Below, piece after piece: positions 46,801 through 59,462 of a stretch of 64,000 nucleotides of DNA. Under the pieces are notes generated by a model. That model was not told the origin of the DNA. It made no database searches and saw nothing but the letters and a program-made list of their open reading frames with translations. Source of the DNA: Cenococcum geophilum 1.58. Its lineage: Eukaryota; Ascomycota; Dothideomycetes; Gloniales; Gloniaceae. The stretch is from NCBI GenBank assembly GCA_001692895.1, contig KV748176.1, positions 2,418,001-2,482,000 of the forward strand, read 5' to 3'. Numbering within the stretch: the first letter of the stretch is position 1; each line of letters opens with the position of its first letter. Position numbers and translations under genes: made by a program.

Positions 46801-49362
46801 CTTAGATAGATAATAATAGTAGAAATATCTAAAGAATACCTATTTATAGTATATTAAAGATAAAAAGTAAACTAGGTATTAGCTAAAGAGTAAGCTAAGT
46901 ATAATAGGATTAAACAGCTAATAGTTAGGAAAAGTAGAGGCCTATAGGACTAGAGGGAGCTAGTAGTAGAGCCTTAGACCCTTAAAGGAATTTAAGGATA
47001 ATACCTAAACCTAAAAATTAAATAGTAAGATTAGCAGTTTAAAGCATTAGTTAATAGTAGAGTAATAAGAAACTATATTTTACTAGTAGTAGTTAAAAGA
47101 ATAGGACTACTATATAGGCAAAAGGAGTACCCTTATCTATTAGTAATAATTTTAGGAGATCTAATAGCCTATGGAGAAGGTATTATTAACCTTAAAATAG
47201 GACCAATTTAGATAACCATTAAAGGGAGATAAGTTAAGATATCTTTTAATATATTACTATTAGGGAATAATAAGGCAGTATTAGGAATGCCTTAGTTATA
47301 GGAATATAATCTAAAGATTAATTAGGTTATAGGTTAGGTTAATATTAGAGATATATAATAATATAAGATGCGATAATAAACTAAGTTAGTATAGTACTAG
47401 GTTGGAGTAATATATAAGGAGACTAATTAAGGATTAAGTTATATACTAAAGAGATACTATAAATATAGCAAAAAGCTATAGTTACTAGAAAGTAAAAAGC
47501 TGTTAAATTATATAGTATAGGACTATAAAATAGAGCTAGAACTAGAAATAAGTTTAAGGTTCTACCTAACTTACAAGTTAATAGAAAAAAAGTTATAGGC
47601 ACTTAAGGAGTTTGTCTAGAAAAATCTTTAAAAGGGATATATTAGACTATTGCAGTTATTAGTAGAATATCTAGTACTATTCGTACTAAAGAAGAATAGA
47701 AAACTTAGGCTATATATTAACTATAAATAGTTAAATAGCATCACTAGAAAGGATAGGTATTCTTTACCCTTAATTAGCGAAATTTAAGATAGAATTAATA
47801 ATGCGTAAATCTTTATAAAGATAGATCTAAGATGGGCATACTACTAAATTAGAATTAAGGAAGGCGATAAATAAAAGGCAGCCTTTAGGTTAAAGGAAGG
47901 ACTATATAAACCACTAGTTATGCAATTTAGGCTTATAAACGCACTAGCAACGTTTTAGAAGCGTATTAATAATATATTAAGAGAATACTTAGATGAATTT
48001 GTTATAGTATACCTTAATAATATTATTATCTACTTAATAAGTAAGGAAGAATATAGAGAACACGTTAAATAGGTCTTAAAGAGACTATAAGAAGAATAAA
48101 TACTAGTAGTAATTAAGAAATATAAATTCTTTACCAAGAAGATAGATTTTATTAGATTTATTATTAAACTAGGCTAACTTAGTATAGATCTAAAGAAGAT
48201 TAAGGCTATAGTAAATTGGTAAGAACTAGAAAATATAACGCAGTTAAGGTTATTTTTAGGGTTCTGTAATTACTATAGAAGGTTTATAGCTTAATAGTTA
48301 AAGAATATTAAGCTACTTACAAGATTAATAAAGAAGGAAGAACTATAGGTATAGGGAGAAGAATAAAAGGAACTGTTTAAGAAAATTAAGTAGTTGTTTA
48401 CCTAGGAGCCAGTTCTTAAAATCTATTAACTATAGTTAGAAATAGTGGTTAAAACGGATGCATTAGACTATACACTAGGAGTGTACTTCCTATAGAAATA
48501 TTAAGATAGATAGCACCTAGTAGTATACTATAGTTAAAAGATAATACCACTAGAACTAAACTATAACATCTATAATAAGGAGTTGTTAGGTATAGTTATA
48601 GTACTAAAAAAATAAAGGTTATTTTTATAAGGTATAGAAAAACTATTTATAGTTAAGATGGATTATAAGAACCTAATAGGGTTCCTAATAACAAAAGAAC
48701 TTAATTATAGATAAGTTAGGTAGGCAGAGATACTTACAGAATATTATTTTAAAATTTAGTATACTAAGGGTATAGAAAATATACGAGTAGACGCTTTAAG
48801 TAGAAAGACTAAACTATAAAATAATAAAAAGCTATTAGGGGCTTTATTGCGAAAAGATATAAATAGATTAATTAGGTATAATTATCTAAAAATTATAGTA
48901 ATATAAGAAGAACAGATCTATAAATTATTAGAGAGTAATTAAATATAAAAGATCTAAGATGTATAGGTAGAGGATCTAGACTTAGAGTAGTATAAAAATT
49001 AAGAAGTAATATATATACCAAGATCTATTATAAAAGAGTTTATTAAGTTATTTTATAAGGGATTAACTTAAGGATATAATGGAGCTATAGGCTTAGTGTT
49101 AAGACTTTAAAAGGAATATATTATTAATAGAATTTAGGGACTAGCTAGGTAAGTTATAAAAGAATATCTAGATTATTAAAGGAATAAACTAATAAGGTAT
49201 AAGCTATATAGAGAGCTATAACCTATTAAAATACTAGAGAGACTATAAGAGGTTATATTATAGGACTTTATTATTAAGTTACTAAAGTTAAGAGATCCTA
49301 TTACTGGATAAAATTATAACGTAATCTTAGTAATAGTAGATAAGCTTATAAAGTAGGGATAC

Positions 49363-49784
49363 TGTTACGGACGCTTTAAGTACAATGTTATGACTACTTA
49401 GAGAGGAGTCGGAAGAAGCTAGTTGGTTAATATAAGCACGGTCCAGGATGGAACCCGTGGAACCATATAATAAGGAATAGTAGCTAAGGTCACATAAGGT
49501 GCTACGAGAGGAATGAGAGGAACGAAGGGAACTCACGTACCTTATATATAAGACGTACATTACATATAAGAAGGATTTTATAGGAGTACGGTTGTGTATT
49601 TAAGGACCCTTAGTCCCTACCTAGATAGTTCCTTCCTTATAGTAATTCTTAGAATATAATTAGAGTTAATCTATTAGGCAACTACTCCACCAGTTATTAT
49701 TACGTTGTTGACTTAATTTGCTTTACCTATATACCTAGCCCAATAATAAGCCCATCGTAGTTCCTACTACAAGGTTCCGTTATA
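49363..49784 (+). repeat. Gypsy-D 5' LTR
   Basis: 422 bp, TGTTACGGACGCTTTAAGTA...GGTTCCGTTATA. The first bases are unmutated, showing the original TGTTACGGA end. Confidence 0.92.
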
Positions 49785-49828
49785 TAATTACTACCTAGTT
49801 ACGGTAACAAATATAGGAGTTAAACAAT

Positions 49829-50900
49829 ATGCCACCAAAAGCAGCCACCACAACGCTATCGATGGCGGCAACTACTTTAAGGTTAGGGGGTGACACTAGT
49901 ATAGCGGATACTGACTCGCAATAACCTGTAACAGTAGGACAATTATAAGAAATAGTGGATCGATTAATAGAAAACAATATAACACTTAAAAATAGACTTA
50001 ATGGAATTGGAGCAGCAAAGGTTAAGTTACCATTAATTAAACGATTCTTAGGAGAGAGATTAAAGCTTAAAGGATTTCTAACGCAAATGCATTTTAAAGT
50101 TATGCAAGAAGGGGCCAAGTTAGCTACAATAATAGATTAGATAGCCTACGCAGGACTATTCCTAACGGGTTAGGCACTTAAATGGTTTAAACCCTACTTA
50201 ATAGAGATATAGACTAACGGAATAACTACTACTAATTAAGAGGTACGATTTGTGTTTTTTAGCTAGGTAGGATTCGCGGAATGATTAATATAGATATTTA
50301 GGGACCCGGAAGCAACAACTATAGTAAAAAGGAAGCTTTAGAACCTAATATAGCAAACTTTAGTAATTAAGTACACGACGTAGTTTTAAATACTTGCGAT
50401 ATAGGTTAAATAGAACAATAAGGCGCTTATAGCACAGTACAAATAAGGACTTAAGGCTAAAGTCTAAGACGTAATTATTCTAATGGAAGATACGGACACC
50501 CTAAAGGAATTAATAAATTAAGTAATTAAGATCAATAATAGGATCTTCTAAAGGGAACAGGCTAAGAGAGGCTAGGATAGAGTTCTATAGTCGTATAAGG
50601 CGTAAAATACGCAACAACCAAAGCCAAGTTAGAAACTATGGTATAGCGCAGAGCTAATAGACCTAAGTAGTACCAAAGAAGCCCATAAGAGATAGAGTAA
50701 GAAACTATAAAAACCTAGAGGTTAAGGATCTAGTGATTATAGGACTAGGGAGTAGAGGCTAAACCAGGGATCTTATTAGTAGAAGACGTTTAGGCGGACT
50801 CTATAATAGAGTTAATAGTTTAGAAATAGAGCTTATATAAATTACGGGAAACAAGGTTACTTTGTAAGGGATTATAAAGATGGTTAGAGTTACTATATAA
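49829..50900 (+). pseudogene. Gypsy-D gag
   Basis: One plus frame is followed for about 350 codons with stops at Gln/Trp positions. The longest open piece is codons 38-104 of this frame (to the stop near 50140), containing NGIGAAKVKLPLIKRFLGER. It ends at the decayed CCHC knuckle. All four knuckle ligands are Tyr, each explained by one transition. Confidence 0.75.
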
Positions 50901-52899
50901 TAAAGGGAACTAGACTAACAGCACATAATATATATATATAAAGGGACGACAGTATACTGCGAGGAACAAAAGAGTGTTTAATTAGAAGTTTCGCGTTTTA
51001 TTATAATAACGTATGCTAAATTTATAAAGACGCCAAGTACGGTGCAAGCTATTGGCCACAAGAACTAGAGTTAAAAGGACTTAAAGGGACTTAAGAGTTA
51101 GACGAAGAATAAGATCGACTTTATAAGCTAGATTAAGATATTATAGTAATATACAGACAATAATTAGTAACAATAATAATGGAGTTAGAGTACTTATTAA
51201 TTAACAGCAACGAGGATAGTAAAGGAACTAACTGGGGGTATCTAAACCTTAATAACGTAATAGAAGTAGAGACTAAGACCGCTATAGAGCATGGTTTAGT
51301 AATGGGTATTATAACACCATTAGATACGGTATCCATCGCTTTATAAGACGGAAGGAGTAATATCTAAAGACGATTAAGCAAGCAGATAACTGCTAGTGCT
51401 AGCTTACTACTCAATAAAGGCAAAAGGCCAAAGGCTTAAGATTCTTAAGATAAGATAAGGCACGCTTAAAGACCTATAATAGACAGAAACCAATAGAGCA
51501 GAGTAGCAGCTTAGTTTAAAGATATACGAATAAGCTCGGGATAAGAATTCCTAACAGTACAAGATTTTTAAGACAAGATGAGTAAGATTTAGAACTCTTA
51601 AGATAAGATAAGGACACTAATAAAGCCTAGTTAGACTAAGGCTGGAGCTAAGCTTAAGTTAGAAGCAAGCTTAGGATTAAAGAATCTAAGGAATTAAGAA
51701 TTCGGAGTACGAATTAAGACACCTATAAGTAAGAGGCAAGGAGCTTCTTTATAGATTAGAGAATCTGCAGCGCAAACAGTAATTAGACTAGGAGACAGAT
51801 ACATAGACCTAGAAGACTTACTAGGGGAACACAGCGTTTAGCCTAAAGATCGAAAAGCCGATATTAAGATCAAGAAGCACGAAGACTTTAAGGATCTACT
51901 TATAAGACGCGACGTAAAAGAAACCATAGAGGAATTTAGGGCAAGAATTACCTCATAGTAAGAACAGAAACTAGACAAGAGATCTAGTATATTGGGACGT
52001 ATAAGGGATAGAGCGCCAGTATAAAGAGTTACTAATAGGCCTAAAACAGGCACACTAAGAGCTAAGTGGCTTACCAAACTGGAATAAGAAGAGGATCTAG
52101 GAATTCCTACTAGGTTTAAAGAATGATATACTAAAGGCTGTCACAACGCAGTAATAAAAAGATATTTTCTTATAAACGAACTATATACGCTTAAGCAACT
52201 ATACTAAAAGTAGTATAGGCAACGACACAATAATAAGTGAGAAGATTTCTATATATAGCTGGACGAAAAAGTTGTCCAAGACTACCTAATTATAGAAAAG
52301 GCTATAACCCATATTAAGGGAGCCTTAATTATAATATTAAAAGATCTAAAGGAGTAATTAGAGGACTAGAGAAATAAAAGGCGTATCTTAGTACCTATAA
52401 ACAAAGTCGCAACGCTCAGATTAATATAAGAAAGGTTTAAACTTAAGAACGAAGATGAGCTAAGAGTTAACCTAAGACACTAAGCATATTATACACTATT
52501 ATAGATAGCATGCGTGGATAATATGTGCAACATATATAGAACACCAAAGGACAAAAATTAAAAGTATCTAATAAGGATATATTAGATGACGGATAAGGCA
52601 AAGTATCGAAACGCTAAGTATATACATAGTTAGCACCTAGTAGAAGTTTAAGAACAAGGGGACTTAATACTTTAACTAGGAAGATTCCTTATAGAAGAAT
52701 GCCTAGATAGATAATAATAGTAGGAATATCCAGAGAACACCTATCTATAGTATATTAAAGATAAAAAGCAAACTAAGTATTAGCCTAAGTCGGACTAAAT
52801 ACAAATAGGATCTAGTAGCCAGCAGTTAGGAAAAGTGGAGGCCCATAGAACTAGAGGGAACCAGTAGTAGAGCCTTAAACCCTTAAAGGAATTTAAGGA

Positions 52900-55800
52900 C
52901 AATACCTAAATCTAAGAATTAAATGGTAGGATTAACAGTTTAAGGCGCTAATAGATAGTGGAGCAATAAGGAACCACATCTTACTAGCAGCAGTTAAAAG
53001 AATAGGATTACTACACAGACAGAAGGAATATCCTTACCTATTAGTAACGATTTTAGGAGATCCAATAGCCTACGGAGGAGGTATTATTAATCTTAAAATA
53101 GGACCTATTCAGCTAACTATTAAAGGAAGATAGGTTAAGATGTCTTTCGATATATTACTATTGGGGAATAATAAGGCAGTATTAGGAATGCCTTAGTTAT
53201 AGGAATATAATCTAAAGATTGATTAGGTTATAGGTTGGGTTAATATTAGAAATATATAACGCTGTAAGATATAATAACAAACTAAGATGGTATAGTACTA
53301 AGTTGGAGCGACATATAAAGAGACTAATTAAGGATTAAGTTATATACTAAAGAGATACCATAAATATGGCAAAAAGTTATGGTTACTAGAGAGTGAAAAG
53401 CTGTTAAAGTATATAGCATGGGACTATAAAATAGAATTAGAACTAGGAATAAGTTTAAGGTTCTTTCCAATCTATAAGCTTACCAAAGAAGAAGGTAGAG
53501 CACTTAAAAAGTTTGTCTAAGAAAACTTATAAAAGGGATATATCCAACTATCGCAGTCATTAGCAGGATATCCAGTACTGTTCGTACTAAAGAAGAATGG
53601 TAAACTAAGGCTGTGCATTAACTATAGATAGTTAAACAGTATTACTAGGAAGGATAGGTATCCTTTACCCTTTATTAGCGAAATCTAAGATAGGATAGGC
53701 AATGCGCAAATCTTTACGAAGATAGATCTAAGATGGGCGTACCATTAGATTAGGATTAAGAAAGGCGATAAATAGAAGGCAGCCTTTAGGTTAAAGGAAG
53801 GACTATATAAACTATTAGTTATGCAATTTAGGCTTATAAACGCACTAGCAACGTTTTAGAAGCGTATTAACAATATATTAGGAGAATATTTAGATAAATT
53901 TGTTATAGTATACCTTAATAATATTATTATCTACTTAATAAATAAGGAAGAGCATAGAGAACACGTTAAATAGGTCTTAAAGAGACTATAGGACGAACAG
54001 ATACTAGTAGCAATTAAGAAATACGAGTTCTTTACCAGGAAGACCAATTTTGTTAGATTTATTATTAAACTAGGCCAACTTAGCATAGACCTAAAGAAGA
54101 TTAAGGCTATAGTAAATTAGCAAGAACTAGAGAACGTTACGCAGTTAAGATTATTTTTAGGGTTTTACAACTACTACAGAAGGTTTATAGCGCAATAGTT
54201 AAAAGATATTAAACTATTTACACGATTAACGAAGAAAGAAGAACTATAGGCATGGGGAGAGGAACAGCGAGAACTCTTTAAAAAAGTTAAAGAGTTGTTT
54301 ACCCAGGAGCCAGTTCTTAAGATCTATTAACTAGGACTAGAAACGGTTATAAAAACAGATGCATTAGACTTTGCACTAGGAGTATATTTTATATAAAAGT
54401 ATCTAGATAGATAGCATCTAGTGGCATATTATAGTCGAAAGATAACACTACTAGAACTGAACTATAACATCTATAATAAGGAGTTGTTAGGTATAGTTAT
54501 AGTACTAAAGAAATAAAGAGCATTCTTGTAAGGTATAAAGAAACTATTTATAGTTAAGATGGATTATAAAAATCTAATAGGATTCCTAATAATAAAGGAA
54601 CTTAACTAAAGATAGGTTAGATAGGCAGAGATACTTACAGAATACTATTTTAAGATTTAGTATACTAAGGGTATAGACAATATATAAGCTGATGCGTTAA
54701 GTTAAAGGGCTAAACTATAAAATAATAATAAGCTATTAAGGGCTTTACTATAAAAGGATACAGATAGACTAATTAGATATAATTATCTAAAAATTATAGT
54801 AACTTAAGAAAATAAGTTAGGGAAAGTCTATAAGACACTAGAAAGCTTTTAGGTATAAAGAATTCTAGAAGCATAGCTAGAAGACCTATAGTTAGATATA
54901 TATAAAAACTAAAAAGTAAAGTATATCCTAAGAAGTATAGCAGAGCAGTTTATGGAGGACTTCTATAAGGGACTAACTTAAGGATATAACGGAGCTATGG
55001 GCTTAGTATTAAAACTCTAGGAGGAGTACATTATTAACAGAATCTGGAGGATAGCTAGGAAGGTCACTAAGGAGTGTTTAGATTGCTAAAGAAATAAACT
55101 AATAAGGCATAAGCTATATGGAGGGCTATAACCTATTAAAATACTAGAAAGACTATAGGAGGTTATATTATAGGACTTTATTATTAAGTTACTAAAATTA
55201 AGAGATCCTATTACCGGACAAGATTATGACGTAATCTTAGTAATAGTAAACAAGCTTACGAAGTGGGGATACTTTATAGCCTATACGGAAGAAATCTTAG
55301 CGAAAGATATCGCTAAAATCTATATTAAAGAAGTGTTTGTAAAATATAGAGCACTAAGTAAAATTATATTGGATAGAGATCTAAGATTCGTAGCAGCATT
55401 CTAGGAGGTATTCTTGGCGGAATAAGGAGTTTAAGCAGTAACTTCTACTGTATATTATCTACAGACAGACGGTTAAACGGAAAAATTAAATTAGACACTA
55501 GAGTAGTATCTAAGGCATTATATTAATCACGCATAGAACAATTGGGTATTACTATTACTAGTTATATAGTTTATATATAATACAACACTACAAGAAGGAA
55601 TAGGTACGTTACTATTTAAGGCGAATTATAGATATAAGCTAAGAATATTATTATCGCCACGCTAAGTAAAGAAAACGAGTAGTAAAGCTAAGCAAAGAAT
55701 GGAGACTTTAATAAATCTTTATATAAACCTTATAGAAACAGCTAAGGTAGTACAGCAAAGAATGAAAAGGTACTATGACGCTAAGAGATCTAAGGGACCA

Positions 55801-56220
55801 GATCTTAAGGAGGGGGATAAAGTATAGCTACTACATAAAAATTTTAAGAGTTAACGACTAAGTAAGAAGTTAAACCACGTTAGATTAGGACCTTTTGAAA
55901 TTATATAGAGGATTTTACAGGTTATATTTAAGTTAAACCTACCAGCTAAAATAAAGATCTACCCTATACAGCATATTATAATGCTAGAGCCAGTATATGG
56001 GAATATTAAGCTACTAGTTTACAAAGCAGACACGTATAAAGGATAGGAAGAAGATAAATAGTAAGTTTTAAAAATCGTTAATTATAAGGACATTGACAAT
56101 GAAATATAGTATAAGGTTAAGTGAATAGGCTACACTAAGACTACCTAGGAACCACTAGAGAATCTAAAAAACGCTATAGGAAAGGTATAGGAGTATTAGA
56201 AGAGAAAAGGTCAGGTAATA
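52900..56220 (+). pseudogene. Gypsy-D pol (protease, RT, RNase H, integrase, chromodomain)
   Basis: The order matches chromoviruses. RT: IDLRWAYH.IRIKKGD, LINALATF.KRINN and YLNNIIIY. RNase H: KTDALDFALGVYF. Integrase: DVILVIVNKLTKWGYFIAYT, then IYIKEVFVKYRALSKIILDR and NYRYKLRILLSPR. C-terminal chromodomain, a fold that binds methylated histone H3 in related elements and steers insertion to heterochromatin. RIP has removed catalytic Asp residues and added stops. Confidence 0.8.
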
Positions 56221-56249
56221 TTAATAAAGAGGAATCACTAAAGAACGAG

Positions 56250-56900
56250 CCGCCTAAGGGGGATTTAGGAAGAGCGACTGCCAAACTACTTGGAGTTATT
56301 TCCTTCTCTATTAGAAGAGAATCCGTTCTTTTATCACTAAGTTCCTATAGACCTTATTCTATAAGTTTCCACTCCTTAAAACGAACCTTCTTACGCACCT
56401 TCTTAAGACAAAGTAGATAGGCAGACGCCGCAATGCGAGTATTTAGGGCCTTCTGTTCCGCATCCCAAGAACGCTTAAGCTTAGTAAGGGCCTACGCCAG
56501 GTCACTATTAAGCTTCGCAGCAGCAGATTAAATATAAGACCCTATAATAAATTACTTAGGGAACTTAAAGACTATTAAGAGTTATAGGACGCGCATACTT
56601 AGTGTTAGAAGTAGAACGAACATCATAGGATAATTAAACGTTTACTTTAGTGCACTCTAAATAAGAGGAGGGTTGCCGAGACGAAGGACTTGCTAACGTA
56701 ATACACACTAACCCCTCCTTTAAGCAACGGGAATACAGAGATGGCATTATTTTACCAAGCGACAATATTGCAGTAATAGTGCGGGCACGACGTTGCGCAT
56801 ATAAAGAGGAAGAAGCTTTAGGTATTATAAGTAATAATATTAACTAAATTAACTAGACGAATATTACACCTCTAGTAAACAACTTAGAGATACTAGGTAT
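56250..56900 (-). pseudogene. Antisense reading frame downstream of pol in Gypsy-D
   Basis: On the minus strand about 100 codons (from ~56830) read SSSLYAQRRARTITAIL, then CLKEGLVCITLASPSSRQPS and SYLECTKVNV; a second frame reads LTKLKRSWDAEQKALNTRIA, KKVRKKVRFKEWKLIE and SLAVALPKSPLGGSFFSDSS. The first frame matches Gypsy-I without gaps. The second is rich in Lys, Arg and Glu and could form a coiled coil. No family recognised. Confidence 0.5.
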
Positions 56901-56933
56901 CTTTAAGGACAAAGATAGAGAGGAGGGAGATAG

Positions 56934-57355
56934 TATTACGGACGCTTTAAGTACAATATTATAACTACTTGGAGAGGAGTTAGAAGAAGCTAGTTAGTTA
57001 ATATAAGTACGGTCTAGGATAAAACCCGTGGAACTATATAATGAGGAATGGTAGCTAAGGTTATATAAGGTGCTATAAAAGGAATAAGAGGAATAAAGGG
57101 AACTCACGTACCTTATATATAAGACGTATATTATGTATAAGAAGGATTTTATAGGAGTACGGTTGTGTATTTAAGGACCCTTAGTCCCTACCTAGATAGT
57201 TCCTTCCTTGTAGTAATTCTTAGAATATAATTAGAGTTAATCTGTTAGGCAACCACTCCACTAGTTGTTATTACGTTGTTGACTTAATTTGCTTCACCTA
57301 TATACCTAGCCTAATAACGAGCCTATCGTAGTTCCTACTACAAGGTTCCGTTATA
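56934..57355 (+). repeat. Gypsy-D 3' LTR
   Basis: 422 bp, equal in length to its partner and very similar, followed by GATAC. Confidence 0.92.
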
Positions 57356-58299
57356 GATACTTTATAGCATATATAGAAGAAATATTAGCGGAAGATATCA
57401 CTAGAATCTATATTAAGGAAGTATTTATAAAATATAGAGCACTAAATAAGATTATATTAGATAGAGATTTAAGATTTATAGTAGTATTCTAGGAAGTGTT
57501 TTTAGCAGAGTAAGGAGTTTAAGTAGCAACTTTTACTATATATTATCTACAGACAGACAGTTAAATAAAAAGATTAAATTAAATACTAGAATAGTATCTA
57601 AGGTATTATATTAATTATATATAGAATAATTGGGTATTGCTATTACTAGTTATATAGTTTATATATAATGCAACACTATAAGAAGGAATAGGTACGTTAC
57701 TATTTAAGGCGAATTACGGATATAAGCCAAGGACCTTATTATCGCCACGTTAAGTAAAGAAGATAAGTAGTATAGCTAAGTAAAAAATAAAGAGTTTAAT
57801 AAATCTTTATATAGACCTTATAGAAATAGCTAAGGTGGTATAGTAAAGAATAAAAAAGTACTGTAATACTAAGAGATCTAAGGGACTAGATCTTAAGGAG
57901 GGAGATAAAGTATGGCTACTATATAAAAATTTTAAGAGTTAACAACTAAGTAAGAAGTTAGACTATGTTAGATTAGGACCTTTTAAAATTATATAGAAAA
58001 TTTTATTGGTTATATTTAAGTTAAACCTACTAGCTAGAATAAAGATCTACCCTATATAGTATATTGCAATACTAGAGCTAGTATATAGGAATGTTAAGCC
58101 ACCGGTCTATAAGGCAGATATATATAGAGAATAAGAGGAAGATAAATAGCAAGTTTTAAAGATTGTTAGTTATAAGGATATAGACGATAAAATATAGTAT
58201 AAAGTAAAGTGGATAGGCTATGATAAGACTACCTAGGAGCTACTAGAGAACCTAAAAAACGCTATAGGAAAGGTATAGGAGTATTAAAAGAGAAAAGGT

Positions 58300-59040
58300 T
58301 AGGTAATATTAATAGGGATAAATCGCTAAAGAATAAGTTACCTAAAGGGGACCTAGAAAGAGCAACTATTAAACTACTTAGAGTTGTTTCCTTCTCTATT
58401 AAAAAAGAATCCGTTCTTTTACTACTAAGTTCCTATAGACCTTATTAAATAAGTTTCTACTTCTTTAAACAAACCTTCTTATAAACTTTCTTAAGATAAA
58501 TTAACTAAGTAGACGCAGCAAGACGAGAGTTAAGAGCCCATTATTAAGTATTAGCGGCCTCCTTCTTAGCGTTATATAAATAATAAAGTTCCGCTAAAGT
58601 GATAGATAGTTTACTATTAAGCTTTACAGCGGCAGATTAAATATAAGACCCTATAATAAATTACTTAAGGAACTTAGAGACTATTAAGAGTTATAGGACG
58701 CGTATACTTAGCGTTAGAAGTAAAGCGAATATCGCAAGACGATTAAATATTTGCTTTGGTGCACTCTAAATAAGAAGAGGGTTACTAAGACAAAGGACTC
58801 GCTAACGTAATATAAATTAACCCCTCTTTCGCATAACGAGAACACGGAAATAATATTATTTTACTAAGCGATAATATTACAGCAATAGTATAGGCACGAC
58901 ATTGCGCTTATAAAGAAGAAGAGGCTTTAGGCACTATAAGTAACGATATTAACCAAATTAATTAGACGGATATTATACCTCTAGTAAACAACTTAGAAAT
59001 ACTAGGTATCTTTAAGGACAAAGATAAAAAGGAGGGAGAT
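58300..59040 (-). pseudogene. Antisense reading frame downstream of pol in Gypsy-C
   Basis: The minus strand can be read here as in I and D (for example SLIVALPRSPLGNLFFSDLS and KLSITLAELYYLYNAKKEA). More stops than in D. No known domain. Confidence 0.45.
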
Positions 59041-59042
59041 GA

Positions 59043-59462
59043 TGTTATAAACGCTTTAAGTATAATATTATAACTACTTAGAGAAAAGTTAAAAGAAGCT
59101 AGTTGGTTAATATAAGCATGGTTTAGGATAGAACCTATAAAACTATATAATGAAGAATAGTAAGTAAGTTATATAATATTATACGCAGTATACGCAGTAT
59201 ATATAGTGTATAATATATATAACACGTATAACACGTATATTACGTATAAGGAGGATTTTATAGGAGTATAGTTGTGTATTTAAGGACCTGTAGTCCCTAC
59301 CTAGATAGTTTCTTCCTTGTAGTAATTCTTAGAATACAATTAAAGTTAATCTATTGGGCAATCACTTTACCAGTTATTATTACGTTATTGGCTTCTAGCA
59401 ATATCTGCATACCTAGCCCATTAACAAGTCTACCGTAGTTCTTGCTATAAGGCTCCGTTACA
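59043..59462 (+). repeat. Gypsy-C 3' LTR
   Basis: 420 bp, TGTTATAAACGC...GGCTCCGTTACA, with the same short-repeat middle as its partner, followed by TTAGA. Confidence 0.88.

Larger units (their letters stand above)
49363..57355 (+). mobile_element. Gypsy-D, youngest and best preserved element of the nest
   Basis: 7993 bp, plus strand, inserted in the integrase of Gypsy-C with target duplication GATAC (49358-49362 and 57356-57360). LTRs at 49363-49784 and 56934-57355. Gag begins MPPKAATTTLSMAATTLRLG at 49829 and ends with a knuckle read YINYGKQGYFVRDYK (50834-50878; CINCGKQGHFVRDCK before RIP). Reverse transcriptase has FVIVYLNNIIIY near 53909-53945; integrase runs 54950-55900, including IILDRDLRFVAAF; the chromodomain (YKVK.IGYTKTT.EPLENLKNA) is at 56065-56190; polypurine tract AGGAGGGAGATAG at 56921-56933. 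Fewer stops than its relatives but still dead. Confidence 0.92.
43442..59462 (+). mobile_element. Gypsy-C, nested in Gypsy-G and itself split by Gypsy-D
   Basis: Plus strand, about 8.0 kb once Gypsy-D is removed. Target duplication TTAGA (43437-43441 and 59463-59467). LTRs at 43442-43861 and 59043-59462. Gag starts MPLKVATIM at about 43901; reverse transcriptase includes IVYLNNIIIY near 48002-48035 (expected YLDDIIIY); RNase H with VKTDALDYTLGVYF near 48450; integrase is cut at 49362 and resumes at 57361; a chromodomain (YKVKWIGYDKTT.ELLENLKNA) lies at about 58150-58290; a polypurine tract (GGAGGGAGATGA) precedes the 3' LTR. Strongly RIPed. Confidence 0.88.

Noticed and set aside
37026-52077. 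Repeated ~67-codon Leu/Ser-rich frames starting MPILSLLVILYTSALS (37026, 42823, 45950, 51838)
   Set aside because: They are the same antisense segment of the related Gypsy gag region in different copies and read against Gag; hydrophobic Leu/Ser/Tyr content is typical of RIPed DNA. A real product is unlikely.
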